From Thuidium tamariscinum (lineage: Eukaryota > Streptophyta > Bryopsida > Hypnales > Thuidiaceae), in contig OZ019759.1 of NCBI GenBank assembly GCA_947034885.2, positions 2,358,501 to 2,422,500 of the forward strand: 64,000 bases of DNA, written 5' to 3'. The notes below the pieces were generated by a model that saw nothing but the letters and a program-made list of their open reading frames with translations, did not search any database and was not told where the DNA came from. A program made the translations under genes and the position numbers. Shown here one piece after another: positions 47,171 through 60,272 of this stretch; positions within the stretch are counted from its first letter, which is position 1; each line of letters starts with the position of its first letter.

Positions 47171-49812
47171 ATTACAATGATGTTGTACAATAGAGATTTG
47201 TGTTCACAGAAAGTACTTGTTAAGAAATTGGTGTAGGGTTTGTAACATTTTCACGGAATTTTTTCTATACTTTGACACTATATACTCTAGATTTGCCTCA
47301 ACTACTTCAACATATGCTTGTAAATGTTTAAAATCATCTGTTTTTTACTAGTGTTTAATAAACACTCTTTTATTTTTTGATTCAAAATTCAAAATCATTG
47401 TAAATGCATATGTATAGATAAAATATATGGTCTCTATGATATGGTAAAGGTCATATTCTTGTGTTAATCTACAATGTTTTTAGAGAGTCAATATCTCATG
47501 TTGTTCATATTATATTGCTAGTATTGATGTTTTTCTTAGTTTTGGTATCATAACTATGTTTAATATTTCTATGATGTTTATTGTTCACCATATCAAGTTG
47601 TTTAGAATACATGGCTTAAAATTTAGAAATATATAAAACTATTGTTGCATTTCACACTTTTATTTGTAATTTGAAATTGTATTACAATACAAGTAGAGCG
47701 TATATAAAAAAAAGGGTATATATAAGACATTACTTTTAAAGTGTATTGTAAATGTGTATGAAAAAAATAGACATATAAATTTTATATAAAAGATAGCCCA
47801 ACTATAAAAATTAAATGACTAAATTTATATGTAAAAATACAATCATTTTAATTACTATAATAAAGGTAAATAGCCCCATGTCAAATACCCTCTTAACTCA
47901 CGTGTATGCTTAAAATTACAAGGACTGATCTCCCGGGGTTAGAATCCTTCTATTTAGTTACAAATTATGAGAGGCATTGACAGCAAGGAAATTTAATTCT
48001 AATGTCATTTCAAAACTACACGTATAATGCATTACTTTCAATTTGAAGTAGATCTAAATGAATAATGGATTGCAACTTGTTTTGAAGGTTTCTACTTGTC
48101 TGTTTCAATAAACCAAAAATTGTGGGTATGTCCACACCTTTGCATTCTTCTAGGTTTAGACTTCTACAACCTAGCCGTATCCTAGTCTATTCAGAACATT
48201 CTTAATTCATTTTGACTTCACATGTTCAAACAATCTCTAATACTTAGCACATTATATTTACGATATGTAGGACTTAGGGTAATTTCAAGAAGTATTTTTC
48301 ATTTGGTTACCTTTACATTCTTCATTTTCTTAATCTCAAGATGATAAGATTACATTTATTCACTTAATGCATTTTCAAAGACCATATGCTACGAGGTACA
48401 GAGTTTCAACCAACATAGGGATAGTTATAAAACACATAACCTCAAGGCACATACTTGCAGGGGATGGGAGGGAAGTTCCATTTCCAAGCACTTCAAAGGG
48501 AATTGGGTTTACTCAATATAGGCTTGCCCTTGAATGGATATTCTATTTGTTTGTTCATCCTTCTAGTTAAAATCAAAGTAACATACCTTCCTATTACCTT
48601 CTGAGAAAGGTAATTAACAATTTCTTCTAAGATCTTCATTGAAATTTGGGTTTGGAGTTATTAAACATTCATCCATCATCGGACAACTCTTTAAATTTAG
48701 GCGTATTTTTTTTATACACTTCTGATGTAACTTCCACAAAAGAGTGAACAAAATAAAGTAATGGATAACCTATATGATAAAACACTAGCTATATTAACAT
48801 GAAAACTAACCCTTATGTACACAAAACAAATAGGTGAAGGCTTCGTTTCATGTTTTACCTCATGGCACATTATTTTCTATGCCGTACTTCTTTTGAGTGG
48901 AAGTGACAGTCTGCATTTCGTTTCATTGAATGCACTTCAAGAATACCATTAAAAAGACACTCTAGAACCTCTGCCTTTAATCAAAACTTTGTGTTTGGGG
49001 GCACTTGTGTATCAGTGAACCAAAAACAACCTGTGACTGCGGTTCGGATTGAGCTTCGACACACATAGGTAGGTCCGGTATGAGGTCTGGATCCTACGTG
49101 CGGTTCTAGTGTTCTGCTTCTGTACTCCTTCAATTTCTGCACGACTTCCTTGGCGGGTAATGCTTGAATTTCAATGGCGTGATGCTGAAGACGTTTCTGT
49201 TGTTGTGGAGGATCTGCACCTACCCTTAGAAGGACTTGCATTCAGTTTTGAAGTGTTGATTTCATACCTGTAGCGTGAATTGCGCAATTTGGATGGAGGG
49301 GGGGCATTTAGAGGTTTTAGGGTTCAGGGTTTTATCTGCAATGATCATTTCCACTACTTGTCACATCTGCTTCTCAATGACTCCACTTCCTACCATGATG
49401 TCAACTTCAATGACGGCTTCAAGGTCGGGCATCTCCATCTCCATTTGTACGCAGGAGGGCCGTTGTGTGTTTTCACAAACTTGTTCTTCCTGCCTCAACT
49501 TATTTTGCAAGTTCATCTTCCTCGCATTGCCCTTCCTGTTTACTTTTGGATGATCTTCAGCTCCAGAGTTGCGTGGACACTCCATTTTGTAGTGTTGCGA
49601 GTGTTGTTGCGACCCCTAAATTGCGTGCTTGAACTAGATTTACAAAGTTCTATCTGAATTGTTTCAGATGCAAGTCTATGCTTCCGAAGCGCATTGTAAT
49701 AAACCACATCTTTAACAGTGAACAACAAGGTGCTGGTGTTTCCTCTGGCACATCCTTCACTGCCCTACACCATTTGGAATGACTGAATATATTCTGTAGT
49801 TTAGGAAATTAC
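47171..49812. other. No gene securely recognised
   Basis: AT-rich to about 48.9 kb. From 49.0 to 49.75 kb composition is more balanced and short ORFs exist on both strands (for example minus 49361-49585 with an acidic EMEMPDLEAVIEVDIMVGSG segment), which may be a degraded exon. No domain is recognised. Confidence 0.35.
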
Positions 49813-49816
49813 ATTG

Positions 49817-50260
49817 GGGTCAAAACGAGCTATTAGGAGCCACTCAAGCCATAACCACTGCTTTTTTGGGACCATTATTGATTGTAGAGTTCAAATTTTC
49901 TTAAATTTGTCCTAAAAAAACATGCCTCATTCATCATTAATGTTATAGTGTCATGTTTGAACATTGCATAGTTTATGATGTCATCTCATCATCTTAATTA
50001 AGTACAAAAAAGCACATGTAACCAGTGCTTTTTACTCCTTTGTTGAATTTTAAAATGGATGATTTAGAAACTTTTTTATTGAAAGTAATGATGTTTTGGA
50101 AAGAACTTATCATTGTTAACAACTTTGAATAATTTTTAGAGCTAATTTTGATGAAATTTATGAAGTTTTTGAGTAAATCATTCCATCAAAATTTCAAAAA
50201 GGACTCCCAAAAGGACCTAAGGAAGTGGCGTAGGTGGCTCCTAATAGCTCGTTTTGACCC
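49817..50260. mobile_element. 444-bp inverted-repeat element (4-bp TSD)
   Basis: Termini GGGTCAAAACGAGCTATTAG and its inverse, extending about 27 bp, with the 4-bp duplication ATTG at 49813-49816 and 50261-50264. It differs in sequence from the 720-734 bp elements but shares the GGGT start and the 4-bp duplication. Non-coding. Confidence 0.9.
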
Positions 50261-50264
50261 ATTG

Positions 50265-50727
50265 ACGAGGACGAAGGTATACACAAAGTTCAGTGGAATG
50301 TTGGTTTAGGATACGTTTCATTCATGGAAGACTATTTCTTGTGCTTCCGATGGATGCCATATCACATGCATGTGCATTTCATAGTGTGTGCTGCTAAGTT
50401 CTTTTGGACTTGTGACGCGGTTAGTAGAGTGGTCATGGAGTATCTTCAAGCGGCTGTTTGAATGCATCTGCTTTAGCGGGTTTTTTTCTTATGTTTTACA
50501 TTTGTCAATTGTATTGGAGTTTGTTTTTTCCTACAATTCCCACATGCATTCCGTCCTACAACCTAATTGACCTTGTGCCATTTTGCCTTGATTGTAGGGA
50601 GCGCTTATAGAATCCGTGGAATCTGTACGATGATCAAACACTGCAGCCTTGGAGTGAGCGTATTCGCTGGTGGAACGAGGGGTGATTCTGCAGACAGGAG
50701 GCTACAGGTCGTTTTGAGGCTGCGACA
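50265..50727. other. Probable exon sequence upstream of the Ulp1-type gene
   Basis: Around 50600-50760 one frame reads NPWNLYDDQTLQPWSERIRWW, which looks coding, but it is in a different frame from the ATG at 50728. Either an exon of an upstream gene or a frameshifted part of the next one. Confidence 0.35.
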
Positions 50728-53700
50728 TGGCTAAGCTCAAGACAACTAAATCAGTAGAAGATCGTGCACCATTAGAGGAGCAGCTCCTCATTGTTGAAAC
50801 TGGAAATTAAGGGTTTGGGTCTAACGACTTCCAGGTATCCCATTTTCAATTCAATCCTCTTCTCATGTCTTCACCTAAGCAAGGGTAGATGGGGTTCATT
50901 TGCAATTAGGTTTACATTTTCTGTGGCCGCGTTTTAGAGCGGTTTACAATATATGCTTCTTTGGGTGCATGCCTTATAGTTTAGGGACACACACCTTGCA
51001 TTGAATGGATTTAACGTTGAACTTCCTCTGGAGAGGAAGATTCGCCCGTCAAAGCTACTAAACCGACAGTAGACTTGCCGAAAAGGGTGTTCTTTGCCTC
51101 AATGAACATTGACCAGAGGACGTTCAACATGAAATATGGCACCGAAGAAAACTTCTTGAGGTTGTTGAGAGAGTGCGTCTTAGAGGCTGCCACTAAGATT
51201 CCCTGACCCAATGCCAAAGGGAGGTTCTTCTTTCGTAGGGTCCACTGCCTGTCAATAACTTTCACCAACAAGACGCGCATAAATAAACACAAGTGGGATT
51301 CAGAGTGTCTGGCTGTAAAGGATGACATGGGCAATCCTAAACAATTGTTGCCATACCTGGACCAAGGCAACAAACAGGGGAAGCTTTCTGAGATGATTCG
51401 GAAAGGAAAGGACAGAGAAGTCACAACAAAGCTTGTACGTAGAGTGAAAAGTATGAACAAGAAATTTGACACTACAGTGCAAAACACTGACGTGCAATCC
51501 AATGTTCCATTCCAAGGCAACTCAGAGCATTTGGACGTGGCGGAGGTCAAGTAAGAAGTAACAGAGGCCACAAGAGATTCACAGCCGTAGTAATGAGAGA
51601 AGTCCATAGGCACTATACCGGTGGTGGAGGCTGGGGACAAAATTCAAAAGCAGGACATCATGGAAATAGCACCCAATGCTGAGAAACATGTTATTGACGG
51701 AGAGGGCATCTCTGATGCCAGCCACCACTCAAAGCTGACCGACCAGGGCATTGGTGAGGGACGCAATCCATTGACCAACAATCCAGGCAGAGGAAAGCTC
51801 CAGAGGAAGAAGGGCAACTAGCAGAAGAATGCATTGCAAATCAGATGAAGTGGAGATCTATCGAGTATGTAACCGTGGAGGATGCTTATTGGCAGAACTG
51901 TCTCATAGGAGTGAAATCGATCTCGGAGAAGACATCTGAGGCAAAATACACTGTACACAATGACGACCAGCTACAACTAGAACAACATGTGAGTACAAAG
52001 ATGGTCATCAACAAATCCAAGTTCAAGGCAGTGCGCGAGTGCGAGCCTAGTGTACCATCGAGGGCGCTTAATCTTTCTGAGAAAGATAGTAGTAGTAAGG
52101 ATTTGTCTTTCTACTACCTTGTCCAGCCGCAGACAAAGAGTCTGCTTGGACCAAAAGGGGACAAAGTCCTACAAACTACAGCACCGACAAAGGAATCCAC
52201 GTTTGAAGAATCGTTGGTGACGGAACCAACCTCTGTGATACAACATGTTCTCCACAATGATGTTAGTGTTCCACCCTTGCAAAGTCCTTTGCTACTCGAG
52301 GATGACATAGGAAGGGTTAGAATTGGAAAGCTAAAAATATTGGCTACATAGAGGAACTTCCTCAAATGCAGTTTGGAGAGGGAGATCACAACTTAAGCTT
52401 TGGAGGAGTTGCACAGGGAGAAGCATACAAAACCTTCGCAGTCTTTGTCACCTCAGCGTAGAATATCGCAGCTAATTGTGCCCTCCTCTAACAATGAAGA
52501 ACAAGAACACCAAGTCATGGCCAAGACAGACATAGTGGAAGCAATGGATCCCTTGCCTCCAGATCCAACTGAAGCTAGGCAGACTCTCGGTGTATTGGTA
52601 GATGAGAGAGCACAACAATTGGACGATGACGACATATACGCAGCTGACTTTAAAACACAACTGGAGAATAAACAAATGCTAATTGAGCCGATGGAAGAAC
52701 CTCAAAACATTGCAATTATGAGCCCACACTCTAATATAGAGCTGCAATCTCCTACCGATTACGGACCTTCTACTTCGCCGCTCGACTTAGTGACAGTGAA
52801 TATCCTTGATATAGTGCTTGGACTGGGAACTTCCAAGGCAACTCAGTAATACAGAGGTATTGGATGTGCGGTTTAGGGTCTCCGAAGCCAACGATGCACC
52901 CTAGCATTGTGCAACGAAATCCTACACGGGCCGAGCGTTTGGACAAGGACAAGCAAGATGTAAGGATAAAAGCTAGAGTAATGGCGGATGCCATGGCAAC
53001 TTCGTCTCCAAAGCCTAATCCCCCTGAACCTTGTCCAACACCTGATTTATTCTATTTGCTCCAGGTCCACCTGCAATTATTGAACTGGGATTACCATGGG
53101 TAGACTCTAGAAGAGTTCAGAAAATCCTTTTCGTGCTCTTGGAAAATTGGACTTTTTCAAGATTCAACTCAAGCGTGTTCCATGTGGTGGTTCTGTGAGG
53201 CTAAGCAACCATTATTGAACCCTTGTTGTAGTTTCCTTTGTACTCTACATGATGTGTACAAGTTTTGATTGCCTCTACTGTCACCACCATCTATAACCAT
53301 GGAGACCTCCATTGCCGCTGAAAATGAGTTTAATATGTAATTCAATGTTGTTCTTTCTATGTAGGAGGAGGATTACCCCAATGTGAACAATGCCATTGGT
53401 TATGCTATGAATTTGGTTTGTAGAAGTGTAAAGTACAAAGAGATGCTTCCAGCAGTTGAGCTCTTTGCAAAATACTTACAATACATGAGGGATGTTGTGA
53501 GCCCCGTCATTGTCACTCAAGCCTCGGATTTTTCTTTTTTTCGCTTATTGCTCATATTTGGGGTTATTATAGTTAAAAATCAACTAAAAAGAGTGGTTGT
53601 GATGGGATTGGTACAATTCCCAGTAATGATGAGGAATTGGTCGGAATTGCACCAGAGTACCTTAAAAGACTCTTTAGAGCCAACTTCTACATCTTATCAG

Positions 53701-54691
53701 GTGATTAGTTATACTATTACACGATTACGAGGACATAGCACAAACTAATGCTCGACAGACAAGTTAGTGCAAAAGTGTCAAGACAAGCCCTATCGGACTT
53801 TTCAAGAAGAATCTTAGCAGAATTTGGCTAAGTGGAAGTCATGGGATTCCGGTAGTCACTCAAGAGTGTCACAACGAAGCTAACTCATGGAGATTCCCGT
53901 GTACAAGAATGATTCCTCCCCGGAGGAATTAACTCAACTCGTGAAGATCCCTTGTATGGGAATGATTCCTCCCCGGAGGAATTAATTCCACCCTAGTGCC
54001 ATTTCTACTCTAACTAGACAGTGTGTGTTTCTAGCAGAACTTTGCACCTGTCATTAGGGGGCTTCCTCGAAGATCCCCTAAAAGTTTTGTAATTTTCTGA
54101 ATTACGGAAATGACTCCATGGGAAGTCAACCGCTTTTATCGGCAATTGGAAATTCATAGAAAATTCCACGGTGATGGTAAAATCCCACTAAAAATTAGGA
54201 TAGCATGTTTTAGCATAAATAAGGGTCCCACCAAATTTCAAGACATTCTGACAGCGGCAAGTACCAGAACCAGTGGCGGCAATAACCTTCCAAGGTTTTA
54301 CCGAAATCTTGGTGGGTTGACCGGCGTGCAGAGGACATACTGTGTCTGATTTGAGTCAACTTGGACTCTTTTCTAACATTCTTGGACATTCCCGACAACC
54401 CTGGCTAGTCAGAACCTTTGGGAAAAATCAATTCCAAAAGATAGATTTTCCACTCTTTTTACCGATTCGTAAGTGTTAGCTTTTGGGCGCATTTAGGTTC
54501 CGAGAGTAAGGGGTACGGGTTCTTTTAGACTAATTTGGGTCTTCTGAAGCCATTGGCGCTGTCCGTTTGGCAATCGGACCAATTCTCCAAAAGATAGAGT
54601 AATTACAGCAGTAGTATAGAATTTTAAGATTAAAGTTGACTTTCTAGTTTACTTAGCAAGTAATTTGAGGGGGGAGGAGGCCTTGGAAATG

Positions 54692-54699
54692 TATAAAAG
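54692..54699 (+). promoter_or_regulatory. TATA box
   Basis: TATAAAAG followed by a pyrimidine-rich leader (CCTCCCCCTCCCCTCAC) and CA-rich sequence, the layout of a strong plant or LTR promoter. It lies about 920 bp inside the candidate insertion. Confidence 0.55.
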
Positions 54700-55429
54700 G
54701 CCTCCCCCTCCCCTCACTTAAAAACACTCATTACTACCATTACACCCTTACAACTACACGATTCAATACCAATACCATCATTATCATCATTTCGCGCCAT
54801 TTTTCTACATCATTCTCATTCCAGTCTATTCTTTTCTAGTTTACACCATCTTACAACCACCCTTGGGCTCCTTTGGCATTCAAGGTTCGAGATCTTCAAA
54901 GCCTTTCTTTTATTTTGCAATTGTTTGGATTGTGTGCTTTAAAACCGCTTTTGGTGTTTAAAACTCATTATTTGAGACATTGCTAGTCTCTTGAAGTTCA
55001 AGTAAGAGTCTTTTGCAAATTTGTGATATCATAATTCTTTGTGACTAGTCTCTTCGGGTGGATTTACAACCTGGATTGGTTTATCGAAATCCCCCTCGGG
55101 CCTAGCCATTGAATTGTGATCCAAGTGAGGATCTTTGGGAGTTGATTTGAGCTCCGGAATCTCATCATTAACAAGTTCTTGCAAAAAATTTCCAGAATTT
55201 GAGGATAACCCTGTAAGACGGCGAAGCTTTCGTCCTAGATCTCACACTCAAACAACAAATCCTCAAAGGAAAAGTGGTGTGGAAATTGCCCTCCCCTTGC
55301 CTTGGTTTGATTTATTTGTTATTCCAATTTGAGTTTCACTAAAGGGTCCCCAAAGGAGACCTTGGAGTTGTTTAAAATTGTGGCAACCACCGCCGAATTT
55401 AAGTTATTAGTATGTGTTTTTGAGTCCAG

Positions 55430-55690
55430 GCCGAACTAGCCCAGCCAGGCAGGCCTGCCTCAACAGGCAGCCAGGCCGCAGCTCTCTCTCAGTAAGGGGT
55501 CAGCTCAGCCGGGCTCTCTCTCAGTAAGGGCCAGCTCAGCCGGCTCCCTCTCCGGCCAGCCCAACCGGCTCATGCTGCCGGTCCCTTCCCTCAGGGTCCT
55601 TGCCGGTTCTTGGCCGGTCCTTAGCCAGTCCTCAGCGGTCCTTGCCGGTTCTTGGCTGATCCCAAACCAGCTCGGATTCCAAGCCAGGCC
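55430..55690. repeat. GC-rich CCGG/CAGCC simple-repeat patch
   Basis: A 260-bp island of GC-rich repeated words (GGCCAGCTCAGCCGGCTC, TTGCCGGTTCTTGGC) inside AT-rich DNA. Two half-copies of TCTCTCAGTAAGGG lie at about 55484 and 55518. It belongs to the candidate insertion. Confidence 0.5.
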
Positions 55691-56358
55691 CGGTTTACTA
55701 AGGAAAAAATCACAAGGGAAGGCCATCATGCCATGCCATCCAAAATTGTGAGTTTTTGAACACTGATTCTTTGTTTTGTTTTAGTCTTCCCCAGATTATA
55801 ATCCTAGAGTATAAATTAGGCTTTTGAACCCAGAGGTTGAAGTTTAGTAAGTAGGAAGGACTGATTTTTCGTAGAAAAAAGATAGAAAAAAAGGGAAATA
55901 GGAAAATTCCCATCTCTCACACTAAGAGATAATAGAGTCTAATATACCAAAATCAGTGGTCAACCTGCGTTGACCAGCCCTCACACGTCCGTGGTAATAC
56001 TAGAATCAACCAGTTGAAGCTTCCATACACATGCCAGTAGTTGCACATCAATGAGAATTTAATTGCAAAGTTTAATTTCAAAGAAGAAGGGCCCTGTTAG
56101 CCATCCTAATTACAAAAAAGGCCAGTCAAACTGCATTGACCAGCCCTTCCATCACTCAGAGTCCCATGTTAGAGTCAGATGACCCGAGCTTCCTACTAGA
56201 AGACTGAAGCTTCTATCAATTAGAAAACTAAATTTCTAACAAGGACCATGATTTCCCACCAGGGGTCTGAACCAGGGCTCACTTACATTCGGAAATCTAA
56301 AGTCAACCTTCATTGACCAGCCCTCTCACCACTGAGAGCTACCTGATCCTTATCAGGA

Positions 56359-56533
56359 CATCAGAACATTCTCAATTTACAGAACTGAAGTAAGGTTAGC
56401 CCCTGTTAGGCGGGCATCAGAACATTCTCAATTTACAGAACCGAAGTAAGGTCAGCCCCCCCTGTTGGGCGGGCATCAGAACATTCTCAATTTACAGAAC
56501 CCAAGCAAGGCCAGCCCCTGTTGGGCCTCGGCA
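56359..56533. repeat. Three tandem ~58-bp repeats
   Basis: Units begin CATCAGAACATTCTCAATTT at 56359, 56415 and 56474 and end in a GTTGGGCGGG-like block. Nearby, a quasi-palindrome GTCAACCTGCGTTGAC and relatives recur at about 55960, 56125 and 56305, each followed by CAGCCCT. Confidence 0.8.
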
Positions 56534-59284
56534 TCCAGTTGGGAAGGCTCTGGACCTGGTTTTGAATGATCTGGACTTGATACTAAAGCTCTGATCTGGT
56601 GTTTGGAGCTCACAACCTACACACACAACTTGGATTCGGGTTGCACCCAACTCAAGCTTCTAACTACAAGTCTCACACAATTGGGAGTGGGAAACACAAT
56701 TGTGATTTAGAAGGGAGAGAGAGAGATGAAGGAATCTTGGAGCCATTTGACTTTGATAACCACGTTTTAGATTGACAAGAAAACAAATAGAAAAGACAAG
56801 AAAAAGAATAGTTGACTTAGGGACAACTTAGAGGTTTTCCAATTTAGGGAAAAATTTAGAAACACCTAGTTGTAGGAAGGTTTGACTTTAAAAGCCATTT
56901 AGTTAGTAACCAAAAAAATTAGATTTTATTAGGATTTTGTATGTGTTGACTTTAGCCCTTATCGAAAGGTAAGGAAGGAAATTTAAAAGATAAAGAAAAT
57001 ATCCAAAAAGAAGAGAATATCAAGAAAAAAAGAGAAACTATAGAAGCCTTGAGGTTCCAAGGACGTGCCAAACACCACCAAGACGGGCGCAAGATCATCA
57101 AATGGAGGTAGAGCTCACACAACAGGAAGAATTTGTGGTCAACATGCTCGAAGTAAGTCTCTAAACTCTCTTCTTCATTATTCTTTAAAAATTAGATTTA
57201 CACCAAAAATTGCCTACAATTAGTAAAAAACTCACAACCTAGAAAAATTAGACAAATCGTGACTTCTTAGTAGAAGCCAAGCAAGTTAGAAAATATTACC
57301 AATCAACAAGAACTAGAACTTCGATTTCAAAAAGGGTAAAAGATCAAGTTGTTATAAAATCGCTCAATTAAGTTTGGAAGCCGTAAGCCAAAATAATTAG
57401 AATAAAATAGAGTTAACTAAGAAATTACAAATCAATTATCTCCAAAAGATTTAACAAGAATTATTCCAAAACCGATAGATAGTAGCCAAGCCAGTGGATA
57501 ACCGTCCCCTATAGCATAAATTAGCCAACTCAAAAAACAAAGTAGGAGTAGCAGTAGAAAGATCCATTGCTTGGAAGGCAGAACTTGATTGCTCGTGATT
57601 AGACACCCACTAGGAATTAGACTTTTCATCATTGAACCCGGTTGTGTACACTTTATTCCAAGGGTGGGAATAAAGCGCCCACAGATGTGCAGAGTTATGA
57701 AGCCAGCCTTGCAAAACTTCATCTTTGTCAACAACGCATAGTGGAAGAGGCCGTGCAGGCGTTCAGGCATGACACTAAGTTCCATCGAGAGAGCTATTGG
57801 TGGGATTGGTGCCCTCTATGGTGGGTGGTGTCTCAAGTCAATGTTTTTCGGAAACTGCCACCACTATCCTAGCATTACGACGGTAAGAATTCTATTTTGA
57901 GATGTGTGTTCTGTACAATGCCCTACCTTACTGTCACAGTGTTTCAGCGACTGTGGTCCGTCCAAAACACTAATGTATTGCGTTTCAGATGAAGAAGCAG
58001 AGGAGGTGCATCGCATACTGCTCGCCAAAAGAGTGTCCCGTATGAGTCCACCCCACTTTGTACAAGTGCTCTAGATTGCCATGAGTAGCGTCTTCGGAAG
58101 GTTCAGGTAGTTGACGTGCTCCATATTTGGCGTAAACACGGCTTCATTGCGGGTGATGTGCACTAGTGACAATGAAGTCCTCTGAGTGCTTGGCATTTAC
58201 ACTGGCGAAGCTCCTTTCTGTTTTGCTGGCATCTAGAATTGGCAACCTCATGAAGTTCACGCCTCAATGATGAATGATGTGCACCTAGTCTGCGAGGGCA
58301 AGGAGGACCACATCCTAGACGGAGTCATGGAGTGCGTTGAAAGTGTCCGTATAAGACATGGCGCTATACCACCCCGTAGTGTTCCGGTCTTGTTGGAGGA
58401 CAACTACAAGCAAGCACTGGAGGGAGCAATCCAAGATGTAGGGCACTTGTCTTTGAATACACGAGGACTTAAACATTGGCTGGGTGGCTGAAGTTAATCA
58501 GCCAGAGTGGGCCATCCGCGTGAAGGGCATTCAACAACAAATACTGCACCTGGTTCACTCATTAGCTGCTGCAACTAAAAAAGATAATGAAGCGGCTTGG
58601 ACCAATTGTCTGTTATATCTCGCAGCATTAGGTGAAACAATACATTCTCCCGCTTTTCTAATGAAGGTTATGGACAAACTAAGTGTAGGCGACGATAGTG
58701 CCTCCGTAGAGGGTCCACTCCTTCTTCAGCAGAAGCTACCTGCTACGGGCGTGGACTTCTCTATCAATGTAGATGACATTTCTACGCAAGATTTGAAAAT
58801 TGACGGGCTCTTCGTGCCAGTACCCCCCCGACTCTAATAGGTCTACTTTGCACGTAGTCCGGTCTGTGTACAAGTACTATGGATGTGGTGAAGGCATCTC
58901 CTCGTAGCCTAGAACAAGTGTTTCATACCATTTCTTGTACACCGGAGGCAACCCTCGAAGATGACAATGATAATGACAAAGAGCCTGAGAAGATTGCCAA
59001 TGTTATGGAAGCCAAACAAACAGCGGCTGATCCAAAGCGAGCGGCTATAGTGCGCCATACAAAGGCTGTCACGTTTGTCCCAGTGCATGTAAAGGAGTAG
59101 GACCTGAAGCGATGGACAAAGCTCTTTGTCTCCAAGGCCTATGACTTATTCATTGTTGACAAACTCTTAGAGGCATTACCGAGGTCAGTTTCTTCGTACT
59201 TGTGTTTGTTTTGTTTGGTGCCGTACTATGTATTTTGTAGTAGTAGAATGGAAACACTTAGACATTGACATTGTTCTCTAGTCA

Positions 59285-60121
59285 TTGGTTGGCAGAAAAG
59301 GCGGTGGTGATGTAGATATGGGTACAGTGAATTTCTTTGGAGACCCAAAATGGGACACCCTTCCTATTCCAGTGAGTCAGATTGAAGATTTGCAAAGGAC
59401 CAAGCGCTTCCTCGGCCAGAACATTGTGGAACTACTTAGTCGTCGGCTTTGGTGGAGTCTTTCTATACAAGCACGTGAGAAAGTGTATGTAGCACCATCA
59501 TTTATGCAAGCCCTAGTAGAGCACGCATGGAATTCTCAATCGGACAAGGCCCTTATCAAATGGAGTCGAGAGTACCTAATCCTGTCTCAACTCTACAAGA
59601 CGTGCCCAATAGACATGGAAGTGTTGGTCTCGTACGTAGGCGGGCCTCATTGGTCCTTGATCATTTTGACAAGTACTTGGGTGCTTTACCTAGATAGTGG
59701 GGGCATGCATGATTTTCCTCAGGATTTGGAGTACAAAAAGCGGCTTCATAAAGTGTAGGAGTTGTTGCACGATCCGAGCCTTATCGTGGCACCTGCAAAG
59801 GAGAAAGTGCAGTGTTTCCAGCGATACGGGACCAACAAGTGCGGGTACTGTGTTTTGCAATTCATGGAGTTGTATCTTCGGATTTTCCATGGTAACAACC
59901 TTCTATTGGACATGGTGAAGGCATTTGCAATGTTTCATGAACAGATGAACGTACCTGAGCGTGGACGGAAATTCCAGAAGAATGTCATCATTGCAATTGC
60001 AGACAAGCTTGGAGTTTATGGGGAGACTAAGTTATACAACCGTCCATATAGGGTGATGTATGCACCGCAAAGGGAATCTAATCTAGAGTTCCTCAAGGAA
60101 CACAAGAAGGGCGAGAAGTGA
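59285..60121 (+). pseudogene. Ulp1/SENP-like (C48) cysteine protease domain
   Basis: One frame from 59285 to the TGA ending at 60121, interrupted by a single TAG at 59756. The catalytic set of the C48 family is present: His in GGPHWSLIIL (codon 122 from 59285), Asp in WVLYLDSGG (codon 137), Gln in CFQRYGTNK (codon 179) and Cys-Gly in KCGYCVLQFM (codon 186). Spacing His-15-Asp and Gln-7-Cys is as expected. Members cleave SUMO-type linkages; in transposons the role is unclear. All four residues survive although the gene is broken, so it died recently or the domain is still used from a shorter transcript. Confidence 0.75.
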
Positions 60122-60272
60122 TTGCATGAACTTTGCGTGATACTAGATCGTCAGACACTATTACAATCCTTTTCTTATAGATTCTAGTAGTGTTGTTTGA
60201 ACCTTCAACTTTGTTGCAATACCATCTTAAAGGGCTACACTTCATGCGTCCCATGTGAATGTCTTGTACTAC

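Larger units (their letters stand above)
53776..57329 (+). mobile_element. Possible third LTR-like insertion
   Basis: A candidate element starts TGTCAAGACAAGCC and ends CTTCGATTTCA, flanked by AAAAG at 53771-53775 and 57330-57334. It would be 3554 bp, with a canonical TATAAAAG at 54692. It separates two halves of the Ulp1-type gene. The duplication is low-complexity, so the exact ends are uncertain; the presence of a foreign insertion here is more secure than its borders. No ORF comparable to those in elements A, 1 and 2 is seen. Confidence 0.35.
50728..60121 (+). pseudogene. Transposon gene with C-terminal Ulp1-like protease
   Basis: A decayed multi-exon frame begins MAKLKTTKSVEDRAPLEEQL at 50728 (donor at 50835). 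It continues at about 51060-51560 (MNIDQRTFNMKYGTEENF, basic helix), 51600-52850 (acidic, low-complexity, several stops and a frameshift near 51760), 53360-53715, 57650-57880, 58267-59160 and 59282-60121. Frames change at several points and stops are common (TGA in KIP-PNAKG; TAA/TAG/TAA/TGA near 51555-51595). The recognisable part is the C48 protease at the end, described separately. The layout, a long poorly conserved N-terminus plus a Ulp1 domain, is known from several plant DNA transposon groups (Mutator-like and CACTA). I cannot tell which this is. A 3.5-kb insertion interrupts it at 53776. Confidence 0.5.

Noticed and set aside
51011..51640. 209-codon ORF on the minus strand
   Set aside because: Opposite to a plus-strand frame with better coding character (MNIDQRTFNMKYGTEENF, basic helix); no domain in the minus-strand translation.
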